Source of the DNA: Pontibacter sp. Tf4
Lineage (GTDB): Bacteria; Bacteroidota; Bacteroidia; Cytophagales; Hymenobacteraceae
Length of the DNA: 62,190 bases
Assembly: GCF_014212495.1 (NCBI RefSeq)
Contig: NZ_JACKZC010000014.1
Location: 1-62,190 of the forward strand
Direction: 5' to 3'
The translations under genes were made by a program, and so were the position numbers. The notes beneath the pieces were generated by a model that was not told the DNA's origin, did not search any database, and saw only the letters and a program-made list of their open reading frames with translations. Positions within the stretch are counted from its first letter, which is position 1. Every line of letters starts with the position of its first letter. Below are positions 36,935 to 44,838 of this stretch, piece after piece.

Positions 36935-38461
36935 TTAACCCAGTATGAGTTTCTGCCCTGGTTTTATCTGGTTAGACTTTAATTTGTTCAGTTTTTTGAT
37001 CTGCTCCACTGTGATGCCATTGTACTTCTGGGAAATGGTCCAGAGGGTGTCGCCGGGCTGTACCTGGTGGATGATCTCCTGCTGCTTTTCAGAAACCTTT
37101 AAAGCCGGTTTGCTGGTCTTTTTAGCTACTGCAGGCTTGGCCTCTTCGGCAGGAGTGGCCATGGCTATAGTTTCGGTAGTAGCTGGCTGCAGAATGGTAA
37201 GCTGCTGGTTCACAACTATAGTTGATCTGCTCAGGTCGTTCCATTCTTTCAGTTGGTCTACAGTTACATTGTGCTTAGCCGCTATAGACGACAGGTTATC
37301 GCCACGCTTTACTTTATAAAACTGCTTTTCAGTGCTGTCGGTTTGGGTGGTGGCTGCCGGGGTAGTATTGGTTGCCAGTAACACTGGGGCCGCAGCAGGT
37401 TCTCGTACAGGCATTGGTGCAGGTTTTGGCGAAACCGGCGTAGCAGCTGCAATCATACAGCTTACATCTTCAGCAGATGCCAGAAGCTGAGCGCGCTCGG
37501 CTGGTACACGCAGCTTATAGTTGCGGGTGTTAGCCGGCAACGTTGCCTTCTTGATTTCCGGGTTCAAAGCCAGTAATGTCTCCGGTGCTACATGCAGTTC
37601 TTCCGATAACTTTTGCAGGTCAACTGCCTGGTTTATAGTTAAGGTCTCCACATCGTGCGCATACAATATCGAGTCGGAGAAGATGTTGTGCTGCGGCGCA
37701 TAATGCATGGTGTAGATCACCGCCGTCATGGACGGTACGTAGCTGCGTGTTTCTTTTGGCAGGTAAGGGAAGATCTCCCAGAATGTTTTCTTGCCGCCAC
37801 CCGCTCTGCGGATTGCCTTGTTTACGTTGCCGGGACCACAGTTATAGGCAGCCATGGCCAGTTCCCAGTCGCCGTAGGTGTTGTACAGGCGCTTCAGGAA
37901 ACGGCAGGCAGCGTCCGTAGCTTTTTCAGGGTCCATGCGCTCATCAATGTAAGCGTTCTGGTCCAGGCCATATTCCTTGCCGGTAGTAGGTATAAACTGC
38001 CATAAGCCTACCGCCTTTGCCCAGGATGCCGCTTTTGGGTTAAGCCCCGACTCAACTATAGCCAGGTACTTAATGTCATCCGGCATGTTGTGCTTCTTCA
38101 GGTGTTTCTCAAAAAGCGGGAAGTAAACATTCTGGCGCGAGATCATGGTGCGCGAATACTTCCGGTTGCGGATGGTAAAGTAATCTATAAAGTTGCGGAC
38201 AAACGGGTTGAAGGTAAGCGGAATCTCTGTTTCTATACAGCTTAACCGGTCCTGTATTACCTCGTTCGGCTCATTCGGGATAAACTCTGCCAGCAACGCC
38301 AGCTCTTCCGGCGAGAGCACAGTCGTATCACCCAACGTCAGCAGCGTGTCTTCGGGTAGGGTAGGTTCATACCTGTGGCTGGTAGGTGCGGCAAGGGCGT
38401 AGTTTGCCCAGATGCTGCCAACTATAGCCGCAACTACGGTTAAGCGTTTAGAATACGTCAT
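36935..38461 (-). CDS. Lytic transglycosylase with two LysM domains (MltD-like)
   Basis: The 508-residue protein has a signal peptide (VAAIVGSIWANYALAAP), an SLT domain (about 110-260) with catalytic Glu in AIVESGLNPKAASWAKAVGLWQF and the AAYNCGPGNV block, a Pro/Ala/Thr-rich linker, and two LysM repeats near residues 380-425 (YKVKRGDNLSSIAAKHNVT) and 463-508 (HQVQPGDTLWTISQKYN). It cleaves peptidoglycan strands non-hydrolytically and binds glycan through LysM; location is periplasmic. Unlike E. coli MltD I see no lipobox Cys at the cleavage site. It lies six bases after gatA. Confidence 0.92.
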   Translation of the reverse strand: MTYSKRLTVVAAIVGSIWANYALAAPTSHRYEPTLPEDTLLTLGDTTVLSPEELALLAEFIPNEPNEVIQDRLSCIETEIPLTFNPFVRNFIDYFTIRNRKYSRTMISRQNVYFPLFEKHLKKHNMPDDIKYLAIVESGLNPKAASWAKAVGLWQFIPTTGKEYGLDQNAYIDERMDPEKATDAACRFLKRLYNTYGDWELAMAAYNCGPGNVNKAIRRAGGGKKTFWEIFPYLPKETRSYVPSMTAVIYTMHYAPQHNIFSDSILYAHDVETLTINQAVDLQKLSEELHVAPETLLALNPEIKKATLPANTRNYKLRVPAERAQLLASAEDVSCMIAAATPVSPKPAPMPVREPAAAPVLLATNTTPAATTQTDSTEKQFYKVKRGDNLSSIAAKHNVTVDQLKEWNDLSRSTIVVNQQLTILQPATTETIAMATPAEEAKPAVAKKTSKPALKVSEKQQEIIHQVQPGDTLWTISQKYNGITVEQIKKLNKLKSNQIKPGQKLILG

Positions 38462-38467
38462 TTTTAT

Positions 38468-39904
38468 TTATGCTTCAACGGGAATCTTATCCAGTATGTA
38501 ATTCGAGAAAGCCAGCAAGGCTGCTTCATCGAACGAGCGGGTCATTAACTGTAACCCGATGGAAAGGCCGTTGGTGTCGCGGCTAACCGGAATCGAAATT
38601 GCCGGAACACCAGCCAAAGAAGCTTGCACTGTAAAAATATCAGCCAGATACATAGCTAACGGATTAGCTGTATTCTCCCCGATTTTAAAGGCTGTAGTCG
38701 GAGCTGTAGGCAATATAAGGAAATCAAACTTCTGAAGCAATTCATCGGTCTTCTCCTTAATCAATCTTCTAACTTTCTGAGCCTTTGTGTAATATGCGTC
38801 GTAATAATCGGCGCTCAGTACAAAGGTGCCCAGCATAATGCGGCGCTGTACTTCTTTGCCAAACCCCTCGGATCTGGTTTTTTTATACAACGAGGTAAGG
38901 TCGGAGATATTGGGGCTGCGGTAACCAAATTTTACACCATCGTAGCGGCCCAGGTTAGAGCTTGCTTCGGCAGTTGTTAAAATATAGTAGGTAGGTACCA
39001 TGTAGTCCAGGTACGGGAACTCTACAGCCTCCACCTGGTGGCCTTCGTTCTGTAACCTGTCCTTCACGCCAAGTATCGCATCTTTCACTTCCGCATCCAG
39101 GCCTTCGCTCTCAAAACAGTCGCGGATGTAACCGATCTTATACTTTTTGTCGGTCTGCAGCAGGGTGCTATAGTCTGGTACCGGCTGGTGGCTGGCCGTG
39201 CTGTCGAACTCGTCTGGTCCGGCCATTACTTCCAGCAACAACGCAGCATCTTCCACATTCTTGGTAAACAGACCAATCTGGTCGAAGGAAGAAGCATAGG
39301 CGATAAGGCCGTAGCGCGAGATGCGGGAGTACGTAGGCTTTAACCCAACCACTCCGCAGAACGAAGCCGGTTGGCGCACAGATCCACCTGTATCAGAGCC
39401 AATAGCGGCCAGGCACATATCGGCCTGCACCGAAACGGCTGAGCCGCCTGAAGAACCGCCCGGCACGCGGGTTGGGTCGTCGGCGTTCAGAACCGGCCCG
39501 AAAGACGAGTTCTCGTTTGAGGCTCCCATGGCAAACTCATCGCAGTTCTGGCGGCCTATAATAATAGCATCCTCAGCTATAAGGCGCTCTAAGGCTGTTG
39601 CCGTATACAGCGATTTAAACCCGTTCAGAATCTGGCTCGAAGCCTGCAGACTATGGCCTTTGTAGGCGATCACATCTTTCACACCGATCACCATACCAGC
39701 CAGTTTACCGGCGGTACCATTGGCCAGTTTCTGGTCAACTATAGCCGCCTGTGCAAGGGCTTCTTCGTCAAAAACTTCTAAAAAGGCATTCAGTTCAGCT
39801 TTCTCCTGTATGTTGCGGAGGTAATGCTCAACTAACTTAGTGCACGTCACCTGCCCGTTGGCAATATCAGTGCGGATGTCGCGTAGGGAGTTGTAAGGTC
39901 TCAA
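38468..39904 (-). CDS. gatA: Asp-tRNA(Asn)/Glu-tRNA(Gln) amidotransferase subunit GatA
   Basis: The 478-residue amidase-signature protein has the catalytic Lys in VIGVKDVIAYKG, the GGSSGGSAVSV block with the cis-Ser, and the nucleophile Ser in GSDTGGSVRQPASFCG. It makes ammonia from glutamine for transamidation of Glu-tRNA(Gln) or Asp-tRNA(Asn). gatB and gatC are not in the window. Its start overlaps the stop of the first tatA gene by four bases (ATGA type), so translation is probably coupled to that gene. Confidence 0.95.
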   Translation of the reverse strand: MRPYNSLRDIRTDIANGQVTCTKLVEHYLRNIQEKAELNAFLEVFDEEALAQAAIVDQKLANGTAGKLAGMVIGVKDVIAYKGHSLQASSQILNGFKSLYTATALERLIAEDAIIIGRQNCDEFAMGASNENSSFGPVLNADDPTRVPGGSSGGSAVSVQADMCLAAIGSDTGGSVRQPASFCGVVGLKPTYSRISRYGLIAYASSFDQIGLFTKNVEDAALLLEVMAGPDEFDSTASHQPVPDYSTLLQTDKKYKIGYIRDCFESEGLDAEVKDAILGVKDRLQNEGHQVEAVEFPYLDYMVPTYYILTTAEASSNLGRYDGVKFGYRSPNISDLTSLYKKTRSEGFGKEVQRRIMLGTFVLSADYYDAYYTKAQKVRRLIKEKTDELLQKFDFLILPTAPTTAFKIGENTANPLAMYLADIFTVQASLAGVPAISIPVSRDTNGLSIGLQLMTRSFDEAALLAFSNYILDKIPVEA

Positions 39905-40119
39905 ACTTTCTTAGGTTTGTCGTCGTCTTCGATAGAACGTTCCAGTTCGTGTTTGATTTCGTTGGTAGCATCTTTAAACTCGCGGATGCCACGGCCCAGG
40001 CCGCGTGCTATACCCGGAATTTTATCAGCACCAAACAGTAGTAAGACGGCCATCATGATGACCATCATTTCTCCTCCCCCCAGGTCGCCGAGGAAAAGGA
40101 GGACTGTACCCAAGCACAT
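39901..40119 (-). CDS. tatA: Twin-arginine translocase TatA/E-family protein, copy 2
   Basis: The 72-residue protein has one membrane helix (EMMVIMMAVLLLFGADKIP) preceded by a glycine-rich start (FLGDLGGGE), then the family's amphipathic helix (IARGLGRGIREFKDATNEIK) and a charged tail. TatA oligomers form the Tat export pore for folded proteins. It is 19 bp downstream of a second tatA gene and overlaps gatA by four bases. Confidence 0.92.
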   Translation of the reverse strand: MCLGTVLLFLGDLGGGEMMVIMMAVLLLFGADKIPGIARGLGRGIREFKDATNEIKHELERSIEDDDKPKKV

Positions 40120-40138
40120 AGCTTAAAGTGTTAATTTA

Positions 40139-40348
40139 TTACTTCTGCGGTTCGTCTTTTACCGAACTTTCCACATCATTCTTTATCTCTTTGGTAGCAT
40201 CCTTAAACTCACGGATACCTTTACCAAGACCACGCGCTAATTCAGGGATTCTTTTGGCGCCAAAGAAAATGATAACAACCAACAGGATCAGGACAACTTC
40301 GGTGCCGCCCAGGCCTCCCCAAAAGCATAAAACTGTGTTAATACTCAT
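40139..40348 (-). CDS. tatA: Twin-arginine translocase TatA/E-family protein, copy 1
   Basis: The protein of 69 residues has the membrane helix EVVLILLVVIIFFGAKRIPE and amphipathic helix LARGLGKGIREFKDATKEIK, very close to the next gene, so the pair is a tandem duplication. I start it at MSINTVLCFWGG, ten codons inside the longest frame, because a perfect -7 promoter box (40376-40383) would otherwise overlap the coding region. The two copies differ most in the N-terminus and tail and may play TatA and TatE/TatB-like roles. Confidence 0.9.
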   Translation of the reverse strand: MSINTVLCFWGGLGGTEVVLILLVVIIFFGAKRIPELARGLGKGIREFKDATKEIKNDVESSVKDEPQK

Positions 40349-40375
40349 TGTATTAGATTTTAAAGTAAATTCCCA

Positions 40376-40383
40376 CAAAATTA
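40376..40383 (-). promoter_or_regulatory. -7 box for the tatA-tatA-gatA operon
   Basis: The minus strand reads TAATTTTG, a full match to TAnnTTTG, 27 bp before the chosen tatA start. A T-rich stretch (GTTTATTT) lies upstream at roughly the right distance, but there is no clear TTTG. Confidence 0.45.
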
Positions 40384-40442
40384 CAGGTTATATTTTAAAT
40401 AAACTCACAACAAAGCAGATTAGTTTAATGCGGCCTTCCTTA

Positions 40443-40450
40443 TATCTTTG
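40443..40450 (+). promoter_or_regulatory. Orphan plus-strand -7 box
   Basis: TATCTTTG is a full TAnnTTTG match pointing into a region with no long plus-strand gene. The -33 region is weak (TTTA about 15 bp upstream). Confidence 0.35.
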
Positions 40451-40788
40451 CCCTCGCGTTATAAACTATAGCCGGGCGCCAACCTGAAAATTTTTTTTAA
40501 TTTTTTTCAGGAGCTTAAACCTGCTCTATAGTTGCGAGTTACAGCAAAGTTTTTCCCATTCCTGTAAAAATATTTCCTGTTTTGGGAATCCAAGTATTAG
40601 GTGTTCCGTATATTGCTATTAATAATCAGTCGTTTAGGGGTATTGCCATAGTTTGGCACCGGAATTGATTATAGGATAACACGAGACAACACACGTAGTC
40701 CTGAATCAGGAGAGAAGTTCCTGAATTTACGCTGAAACCACTTTTGAAAGTATAAACCGCTCAGTAACAGGTTGCAGAAGTGGAGCAG

Positions 40789-40875
40789 ATGTTGTACCTT
40801 GGTAAGGTATTTCTGGCAGATCTGGGATTTATCTCAGGTAGGCTTAGATATATAAAATTAAGTTTGTTTTCATAG
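40789..40875 (+). CDS. Possible 28-residue hydrophobic small protein
   Basis: An ATG frame of 28 codons (MLYLGKVFLADLGFISGR, then LRYIKLSLFS) has GGAG three bases before the ATG (GGAGCAGATG) and ends 11 bp before a plus-strand terminator. The peptide is hydrophobic with a few basic residues. This is a guess based on placement between a promoter-like box and a terminator; it could be part of a non-coding RNA instead. Confidence 0.25.
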   Translation: MLYLGKVFLADLGFISGRLRYIKLSLFS

Positions 40876-40885
40876 CTTGGAAAGG

Positions 40886-40911
40886 CACCCTGCACTGTAG
40901 GGTGTTTTTTT
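40886..40911 (+). terminator. Plus-strand terminator without an assigned gene
   Basis: CACCCT and AGGGTG form a six-base stem around GCACTGT, followed by seven T on the plus strand. The nearest genes on either side are on the minus strand, so it points to an unannotated plus-strand transcript. Confidence 0.65.
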
Positions 40912-40956
40912 ATTTCAGGCCATCTCAAAGTACTATTCCACAAATCGGAAATAAAT

Positions 40957-40994
40957 AAAAAGCCGCAACTATAAAGCTATAGTTGCGGCTTTTT
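40957..40994 (-). terminator. Terminator of the EnvC-like gene, built from the iterated motif
   Basis: A 17-bp perfect stem with an AAGC loop: AAAAGCCGCAACTATA, loop, TATAGTTGCGGCTTTT. The inner halves of the stem are AACTATA and TATAGTT, i.e. the genome's iterated palindrome split by four bases. The minus-strand T run follows the EnvC-like gene by 20 bp. Confidence 0.88.
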
Positions 40995-41013
40995 GCTTTG
41001 TTGTGGTACAGGC

Positions 41014-42249
41014 TTACTTGGGGCTGATCCAGGTTTGCGGGTTCAGGGTGGCATTGTTCTTCCAGACCTGGAACTGCAGTTCGGTGGTGCCTTCGGCGTT
41101 GGTGTACACGGTGCCTATCGGTTGCTTCAGTTTAACGGTCTGGCCGGTTTCCACCGACACAGTTTTTAGTTTGGCATACACCGTAAAGTACTCGCCGTGT
41201 TGTATCATGACAATGTTGTTCATGCCCGGCACGCTGGCCACGGTTACTACTTTGCCTTCAAAAATGGCGCGGGCCGTTGCTCCCTGCGAGGTCTGTATGT
41301 CAATTCCTTTGTTCTCTACCACAACACCTTTAAGTACCGGGTGGTTGTGGCGGCCAAATCTTTCGGAAATAAAGCCACGCTCTACTGGCCAGGCCAGTCT
41401 GCCCTTGTTGCCGGCAAAGGAATTGGAGATAAGAGCTGTTTCCGGGGTAAGGGTAACTTTATTGCTGCTACCGCTGGATTTGGTGCCGGCGGCACGTGCA
41501 GCACGGGCGGCGCGGGCAATTTCTTCGCGCACAATGTCGGCAATCAGGTTATCCAGTTTTTTAACAGCCTGCTGGCGTTTGGCTACTTCCTGCTGCAGGG
41601 TCTGTTCTTTTTTGCTCAGGCGTTGTATTACGCTGTCCTGCTGGGTTTTCAGGCTTTGCAGGTTCTTGGTTTCGGTAAGCTGTATGGTCAGCAGGTTTTT
41701 CTTTTCGCGTTTTTTCTGTTCCAGTATGGTTAACTGGCCGGTTAAGGCAGCCTGTACCTTGTTAATCTGCTCCACCTGTTTTTTGCGGGCTTCGGAATAT
41801 TGCTGCAGGTAGCGCAGGCGCATCACCAGCTGGTTAAACGAGTCGGAAGCGAACAGGAACATCAGTTTGTTATAGTTGCTGGCCGTTTTGGATGCTGCAT
41901 ACACCATGTCGGCGTATTCTGCTTTCAGCTGCTCCAGATCCGATTGCAGGGCACCCACAATACCTTCAGTCTCCTCCACATCCGATTCGATGTAGTTTAT
42001 CTCGCGCGAGATATTGCTGATAACGCCCTTCTGAACCGTTATTTTTTCTTTGATAGCATTCAGCTGGCCAATGCTGGCCTCCTTCTGCGCTTTGGTCTGC
42101 TTCAGAATTCTGCTTGCTTCTTTAATACGGGTGAGGTTTTCCTTCTTTTCCCGCTCCAGTTGTGCCTTCGATTTTTGTTTCTGCGCATTGGCAGCAATCG
42201 GCACCACAACTATAAGCAAGAGAAGGATTAGTTTGTAAAGGGCCTTCAT
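41014..42249 (-). CDS. EnvC-like murein hydrolase activator (degenerate M23/LytM domain)
   Basis: The 411-residue protein has a signal peptide (LILLLLIVVVPIAANAQ), a long coiled coil (about 25-260) and a C-terminal LytM domain (about 290-411). The zinc ligands of active M23 enzymes are mostly lost: the HxGxD site reads NKGID (His to Asn), the YAHL motif reads YAKL and the HxH motif reads LQFQ. E. coli EnvC has the same coiled coil plus degenerate LytM layout and activates amidases at the septum, so this is probably an activator and not a hydrolase. An AARAARAAG tract lies between the coil and the LytM domain. It follows the DUF4292 gene by 82 bp. Confidence 0.87.
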   Translation of the reverse strand: MKALYKLILLLLIVVVPIAANAQKQKSKAQLEREKKENLTRIKEASRILKQTKAQKEASIGQLNAIKEKITVQKGVISNISREINYIESDVEETEGIVGALQSDLEQLKAEYADMVYAASKTASNYNKLMFLFASDSFNQLVMRLRYLQQYSEARKKQVEQINKVQAALTGQLTILEQKKREKKNLLTIQLTETKNLQSLKTQQDSVIQRLSKKEQTLQQEVAKRQQAVKKLDNLIADIVREEIARAARAARAAGTKSSGSSNKVTLTPETALISNSFAGNKGRLAWPVERGFISERFGRHNHPVLKGVVVENKGIDIQTSQGATARAIFEGKVVTVASVPGMNNIVMIQHGEYFTVYAKLKTVSVETGQTVKLKQPIGTVYTNAEGTTELQFQVWKNNATLNPQTWISPK

Positions 42250-42331
42250 TTACTAGGATATACGCTGCTCTGAGTTTACAAATATGGCAAAACTATAGGG
42301 CAAGTACCAAGGGCAGGGGCAATTAATTAAA

Positions 42332-43075
42332 CTATAGTCTCTTATAATCGGCAGGAACAGCAAACGGGAAGCTCAGTACTTCGTCGGTTATAGTTACTTT
42401 GCTGTGGTTTAACGTGAACATGGACGCCTGGCCCGCCTGTTGCACGGCTGCCTGCATCTGGTGCGCAAAAGCTACCTGGCCCACTTCCTGAAAGTTGTCG
42501 TACTTCACGTTGATGGTGTTCTGCGTCTGGCGGTCGGTTATGTTCAGTTGCTGTAGTTTCTGGTTGCCGCGCGAAATAAAATAATCGAACAGCAGGCTGG
42601 CACGCAGTTGCTGTATGTGTTGCAGCTGGTCGGCATCCATTACCTTCTCCTGGCCCTGTGGCTGGTAGTTGCCAAGCAGTATGGCCTGCAGCACATCGTA
42701 ATTCATGTCTACCTTAAACTTATTGCTCAGGTAACTATAGTTGGCAGCCAGTACTTCGCGGTGAATTCGGTTTACGAGCAGCACCGAATCCTGGGTGATC
42801 ATCAGGCGGGCAGCTTCAATGCCAAGGCCCGGCTGCACCGATACCCAGATCACGCTGTCCTTTTTCATGCGCAGGGTATAGCCCGAGGAGGTACTTTCGC
42901 CATTGCCCTCCAGTTTCAGCTGGCCTTTGGCAGTCAGGTAATTAAAATCGATATTCTGGACAGATACGCGGCCAACGGTTTCGGTAACGGTGGCGGCATC
43001 GGTGGGCACTACTTCTTTTTTACATCCTGCCAGTACAAAAAGGGCGAACAGGCAACAGAGCAGGCTTTTATTCAT
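42332..43075 (-). CDS. DUF4292 lipoprotein
   Basis: The 247-residue protein has a lipoprotein signal with lipobox LAGC (Cys18) and the LolA/LolB-like beta fold expected for DUF4292 (FNYLTAKGQLKLEG, then SVIWVSVQPGLGIEAARLMITQDSVLLVNR). Function is unknown; its fold suggests lipid or lipoprotein handling in the outer membrane. Its start overlaps the end of the TPR gene by eight bases, so translation is likely coupled. The stop is AGA CTA TAG, inside a copy of the iterated motif. Confidence 0.87.
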   Translation of the reverse strand: MNKSLLCCLFALFVLAGCKKEVVPTDAATVTETVGRVSVQNIDFNYLTAKGQLKLEGNGESTSSGYTLRMKKDSVIWVSVQPGLGIEAARLMITQDSVLLVNRIHREVLAANYSYLSNKFKVDMNYDVLQAILLGNYQPQGQEKVMDADQLQHIQQLRASLLFDYFISRGNQKLQQLNITDRQTQNTINVKYDNFQEVGQVAFAHQMQAAVQQAGQASMFTLNHSKVTITDEVLSFPFAVPADYKRL

Positions 43076-44831
43076 AGAGCTTTTTGTCTTTTATCTTTTT
43101 ATCGATAAACGCAGAAGCTTCGCCTTTTAGTTTGGCACGCTGCCACTGCGCAATAGCCTCCTCTTTTTTCCCCAGTTTAAACAGCACATCGCCATAGTGT
43201 TCTACTATAGTTGCGTCGTCAGACAGGGCAATGGCCTGCTCCAGGTACTTCAGCGCGTTTTTATAATCGCCGGCTTTGTACAGCACCCAGGCATAGGTAT
43301 CGAGGTAGGTAGGGTTGTTGGGGTATTTCTGCACCAGGCGGCCTGCCATTGTTTTTGCCTTTTCCAGGTTGTGGTTGCGCAACGACAGGAAGTAACTATA
43401 GTTGTTGAGTACGTGCTCGTTATCGGCATCAAGCGCCAGCACGGCTTCATACGCCTCGTCCGAGCGCTTATAGTCTTTCAGGGAGTTGTAACCGTCACCC
43501 AGCTGCATGTTAAACTGTGCCACCAGTTCCGGCTCCGCCGCCGACAGGCGCTTGCCATGCTCCAGTGCCTTCACAGCTTTGTCGTAGTTCTTTTCTATCA
43601 GGTGGCCGGTGCCGTTGTAAAACCAGAAAATGGCCTGGTTCGGGAAAAGCTCCAGTGCCTCTTCGGAGTGCTCCACCAGCGCTGCCGATTCGTTCAGTTC
43701 CGCATCCAGCAACACAATCTGCTGCCAGATCTTGAAATGAGAATCGTCGAGCTTAACGGCTTTCAGGTAATTGTTGCGGGCCTGTGTTTTTTTGCCAACT
43801 ATAGTTTGCAGGTCGCCGGCTACGGCAAAGGCTTTGGCTTCTTCGGGATGGCTTTGTATGGTCAGGTCGGCCAGCTCCAGCGATACGTCTTCTATCTCAG
43901 GGTTCGGCAACTGGCGGATCAGATCTACCAGGATGCGTACTTTGGTGTCGATGTCCAGCTCTGGGCTCGCAAAAGCCAGCTTAATTTCTTTTTCAGATTG
44001 GGTTCGGTCTCCCTTCTGACGGTGCAGGTCCGATAGCATCAGGTGAGCATAGGGGTTGTTGGGCTCCATGCGCAGGGCCTTCTGCAGGGTAACTATAGCT
44101 TTATCGGTTTGCTGGCTGGCATTGTATAGTTCGGCCTGTGCCAGAAAATAACGGATCTCGGTGGGGCTGTTAGCCAGCAGTTTTTCACCTTCTTCAATAG
44201 CTTTGGTAATGTTTTTCTGGCGCAGGTAGATCTGTTGCCTGTTTACACTGAGCTGCTCCATGGGCCCGAATTTTTTCTCGATGCGCTCATAGGTCTTCAG
44301 GGCATCGGCGTACTTCGATTGCGACAGGTAAAGGTCAGCTAACTGGAAAAGGTACTGGTCAGAGTCCGGTACATTGCGCATCAGGTCGTTGTAGGCCTGG
44401 GCGGCTTCGGTAAACTGTTTCTGGTCGGTGTGGAGCTGGGCCAGCAGCAGGTAGTAATACGGATTTTTGGGCTCTTTCAGAATTGCGGCTTGTGCAAACG
44501 GGGTTGCTGCACGCGGATTTTTGAGCACCATGTAAGTTTCGGCCAGCTTATAGTTGATGGCCGCGTTATCCGGCGTTAAAGTATATGCCTTCTGGAAAAG
44601 CTGGAGGGCTTTGTCATAGTCCTCCAGCATAAAATGTTTCATCCCGTCCAGAAACAACGACTCGCTTATCTGCTGCTCCTGCTCCGAAGGCTGCTGTAGG
44701 GCAGGTGTTTCGGTGGCAGTGGCCTGTTGTGCTTTGCCTTTCTTTTTGCCCGACTGGGCAGTGGCAGCACCGGTCGCTACCAGAGCGAAACAGCACGTAG
44801 CCAGAACGATATTTCTGAACTTGGTTATCAT
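43068..44831 (-). CDS. Secreted tetratricopeptide-repeat protein
   Basis: The 587-residue protein has a signal peptide (LATCCFALVATGAATAQ), a short Lys/Ala-rich stretch and a run of about 12 TPR repeats (for example DYDKALQLFQKAYTLTPDNAA and DYKNALKYLEQAIALSDDAT). TPR arrays bind partner proteins; this one is probably periplasmic. The fixed order TPR, DUF4292, EnvC-like suggests a shared envelope function, perhaps outer-membrane assembly or division. It is seven bases after the nucleotidyltransferase gene. Confidence 0.87.
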   Translation of the reverse strand: MITKFRNIVLATCCFALVATGAATAQSGKKKGKAQQATATETPALQQPSEQEQQISESLFLDGMKHFMLEDYDKALQLFQKAYTLTPDNAAINYKLAETYMVLKNPRAATPFAQAAILKEPKNPYYYLLLAQLHTDQKQFTEAAQAYNDLMRNVPDSDQYLFQLADLYLSQSKYADALKTYERIEKKFGPMEQLSVNRQQIYLRQKNITKAIEEGEKLLANSPTEIRYFLAQAELYNASQQTDKAIVTLQKALRMEPNNPYAHLMLSDLHRQKGDRTQSEKEIKLAFASPELDIDTKVRILVDLIRQLPNPEIEDVSLELADLTIQSHPEEAKAFAVAGDLQTIVGKKTQARNNYLKAVKLDDSHFKIWQQIVLLDAELNESAALVEHSEEALELFPNQAIFWFYNGTGHLIEKNYDKAVKALEHGKRLSAAEPELVAQFNMQLGDGYNSLKDYKRSDEAYEAVLALDADNEHVLNNYSYFLSLRNHNLEKAKTMAGRLVQKYPNNPTYLDTYAWVLYKAGDYKNALKYLEQAIALSDDATIVEHYGDVLFKLGKKEEAIAQWQRAKLKGEASAFIDKKIKDKKLYE

Positions 44832-44838
44832 GTTAATC

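Larger units (their letters stand above)
40349..41013. other. 0.66-kb spacer with a possible plus-strand transcript
   Basis: No long gene. It carries the tatA promoter, a plus-strand promoter-like box (40443-40450), a plus-strand terminator (40886-40911) with no annotated plus-strand gene before it, a possible 28-codon frame (40789-40875), four CTATAG palindromes and the terminator of the EnvC-like gene. Confidence 0.55.

Noticed and set aside
40761..40943. 60-residue minus-strand frame in the tatA/EnvC spacer
   Set aside because: It runs antisense through the plus-strand terminator and has no signal or domain.
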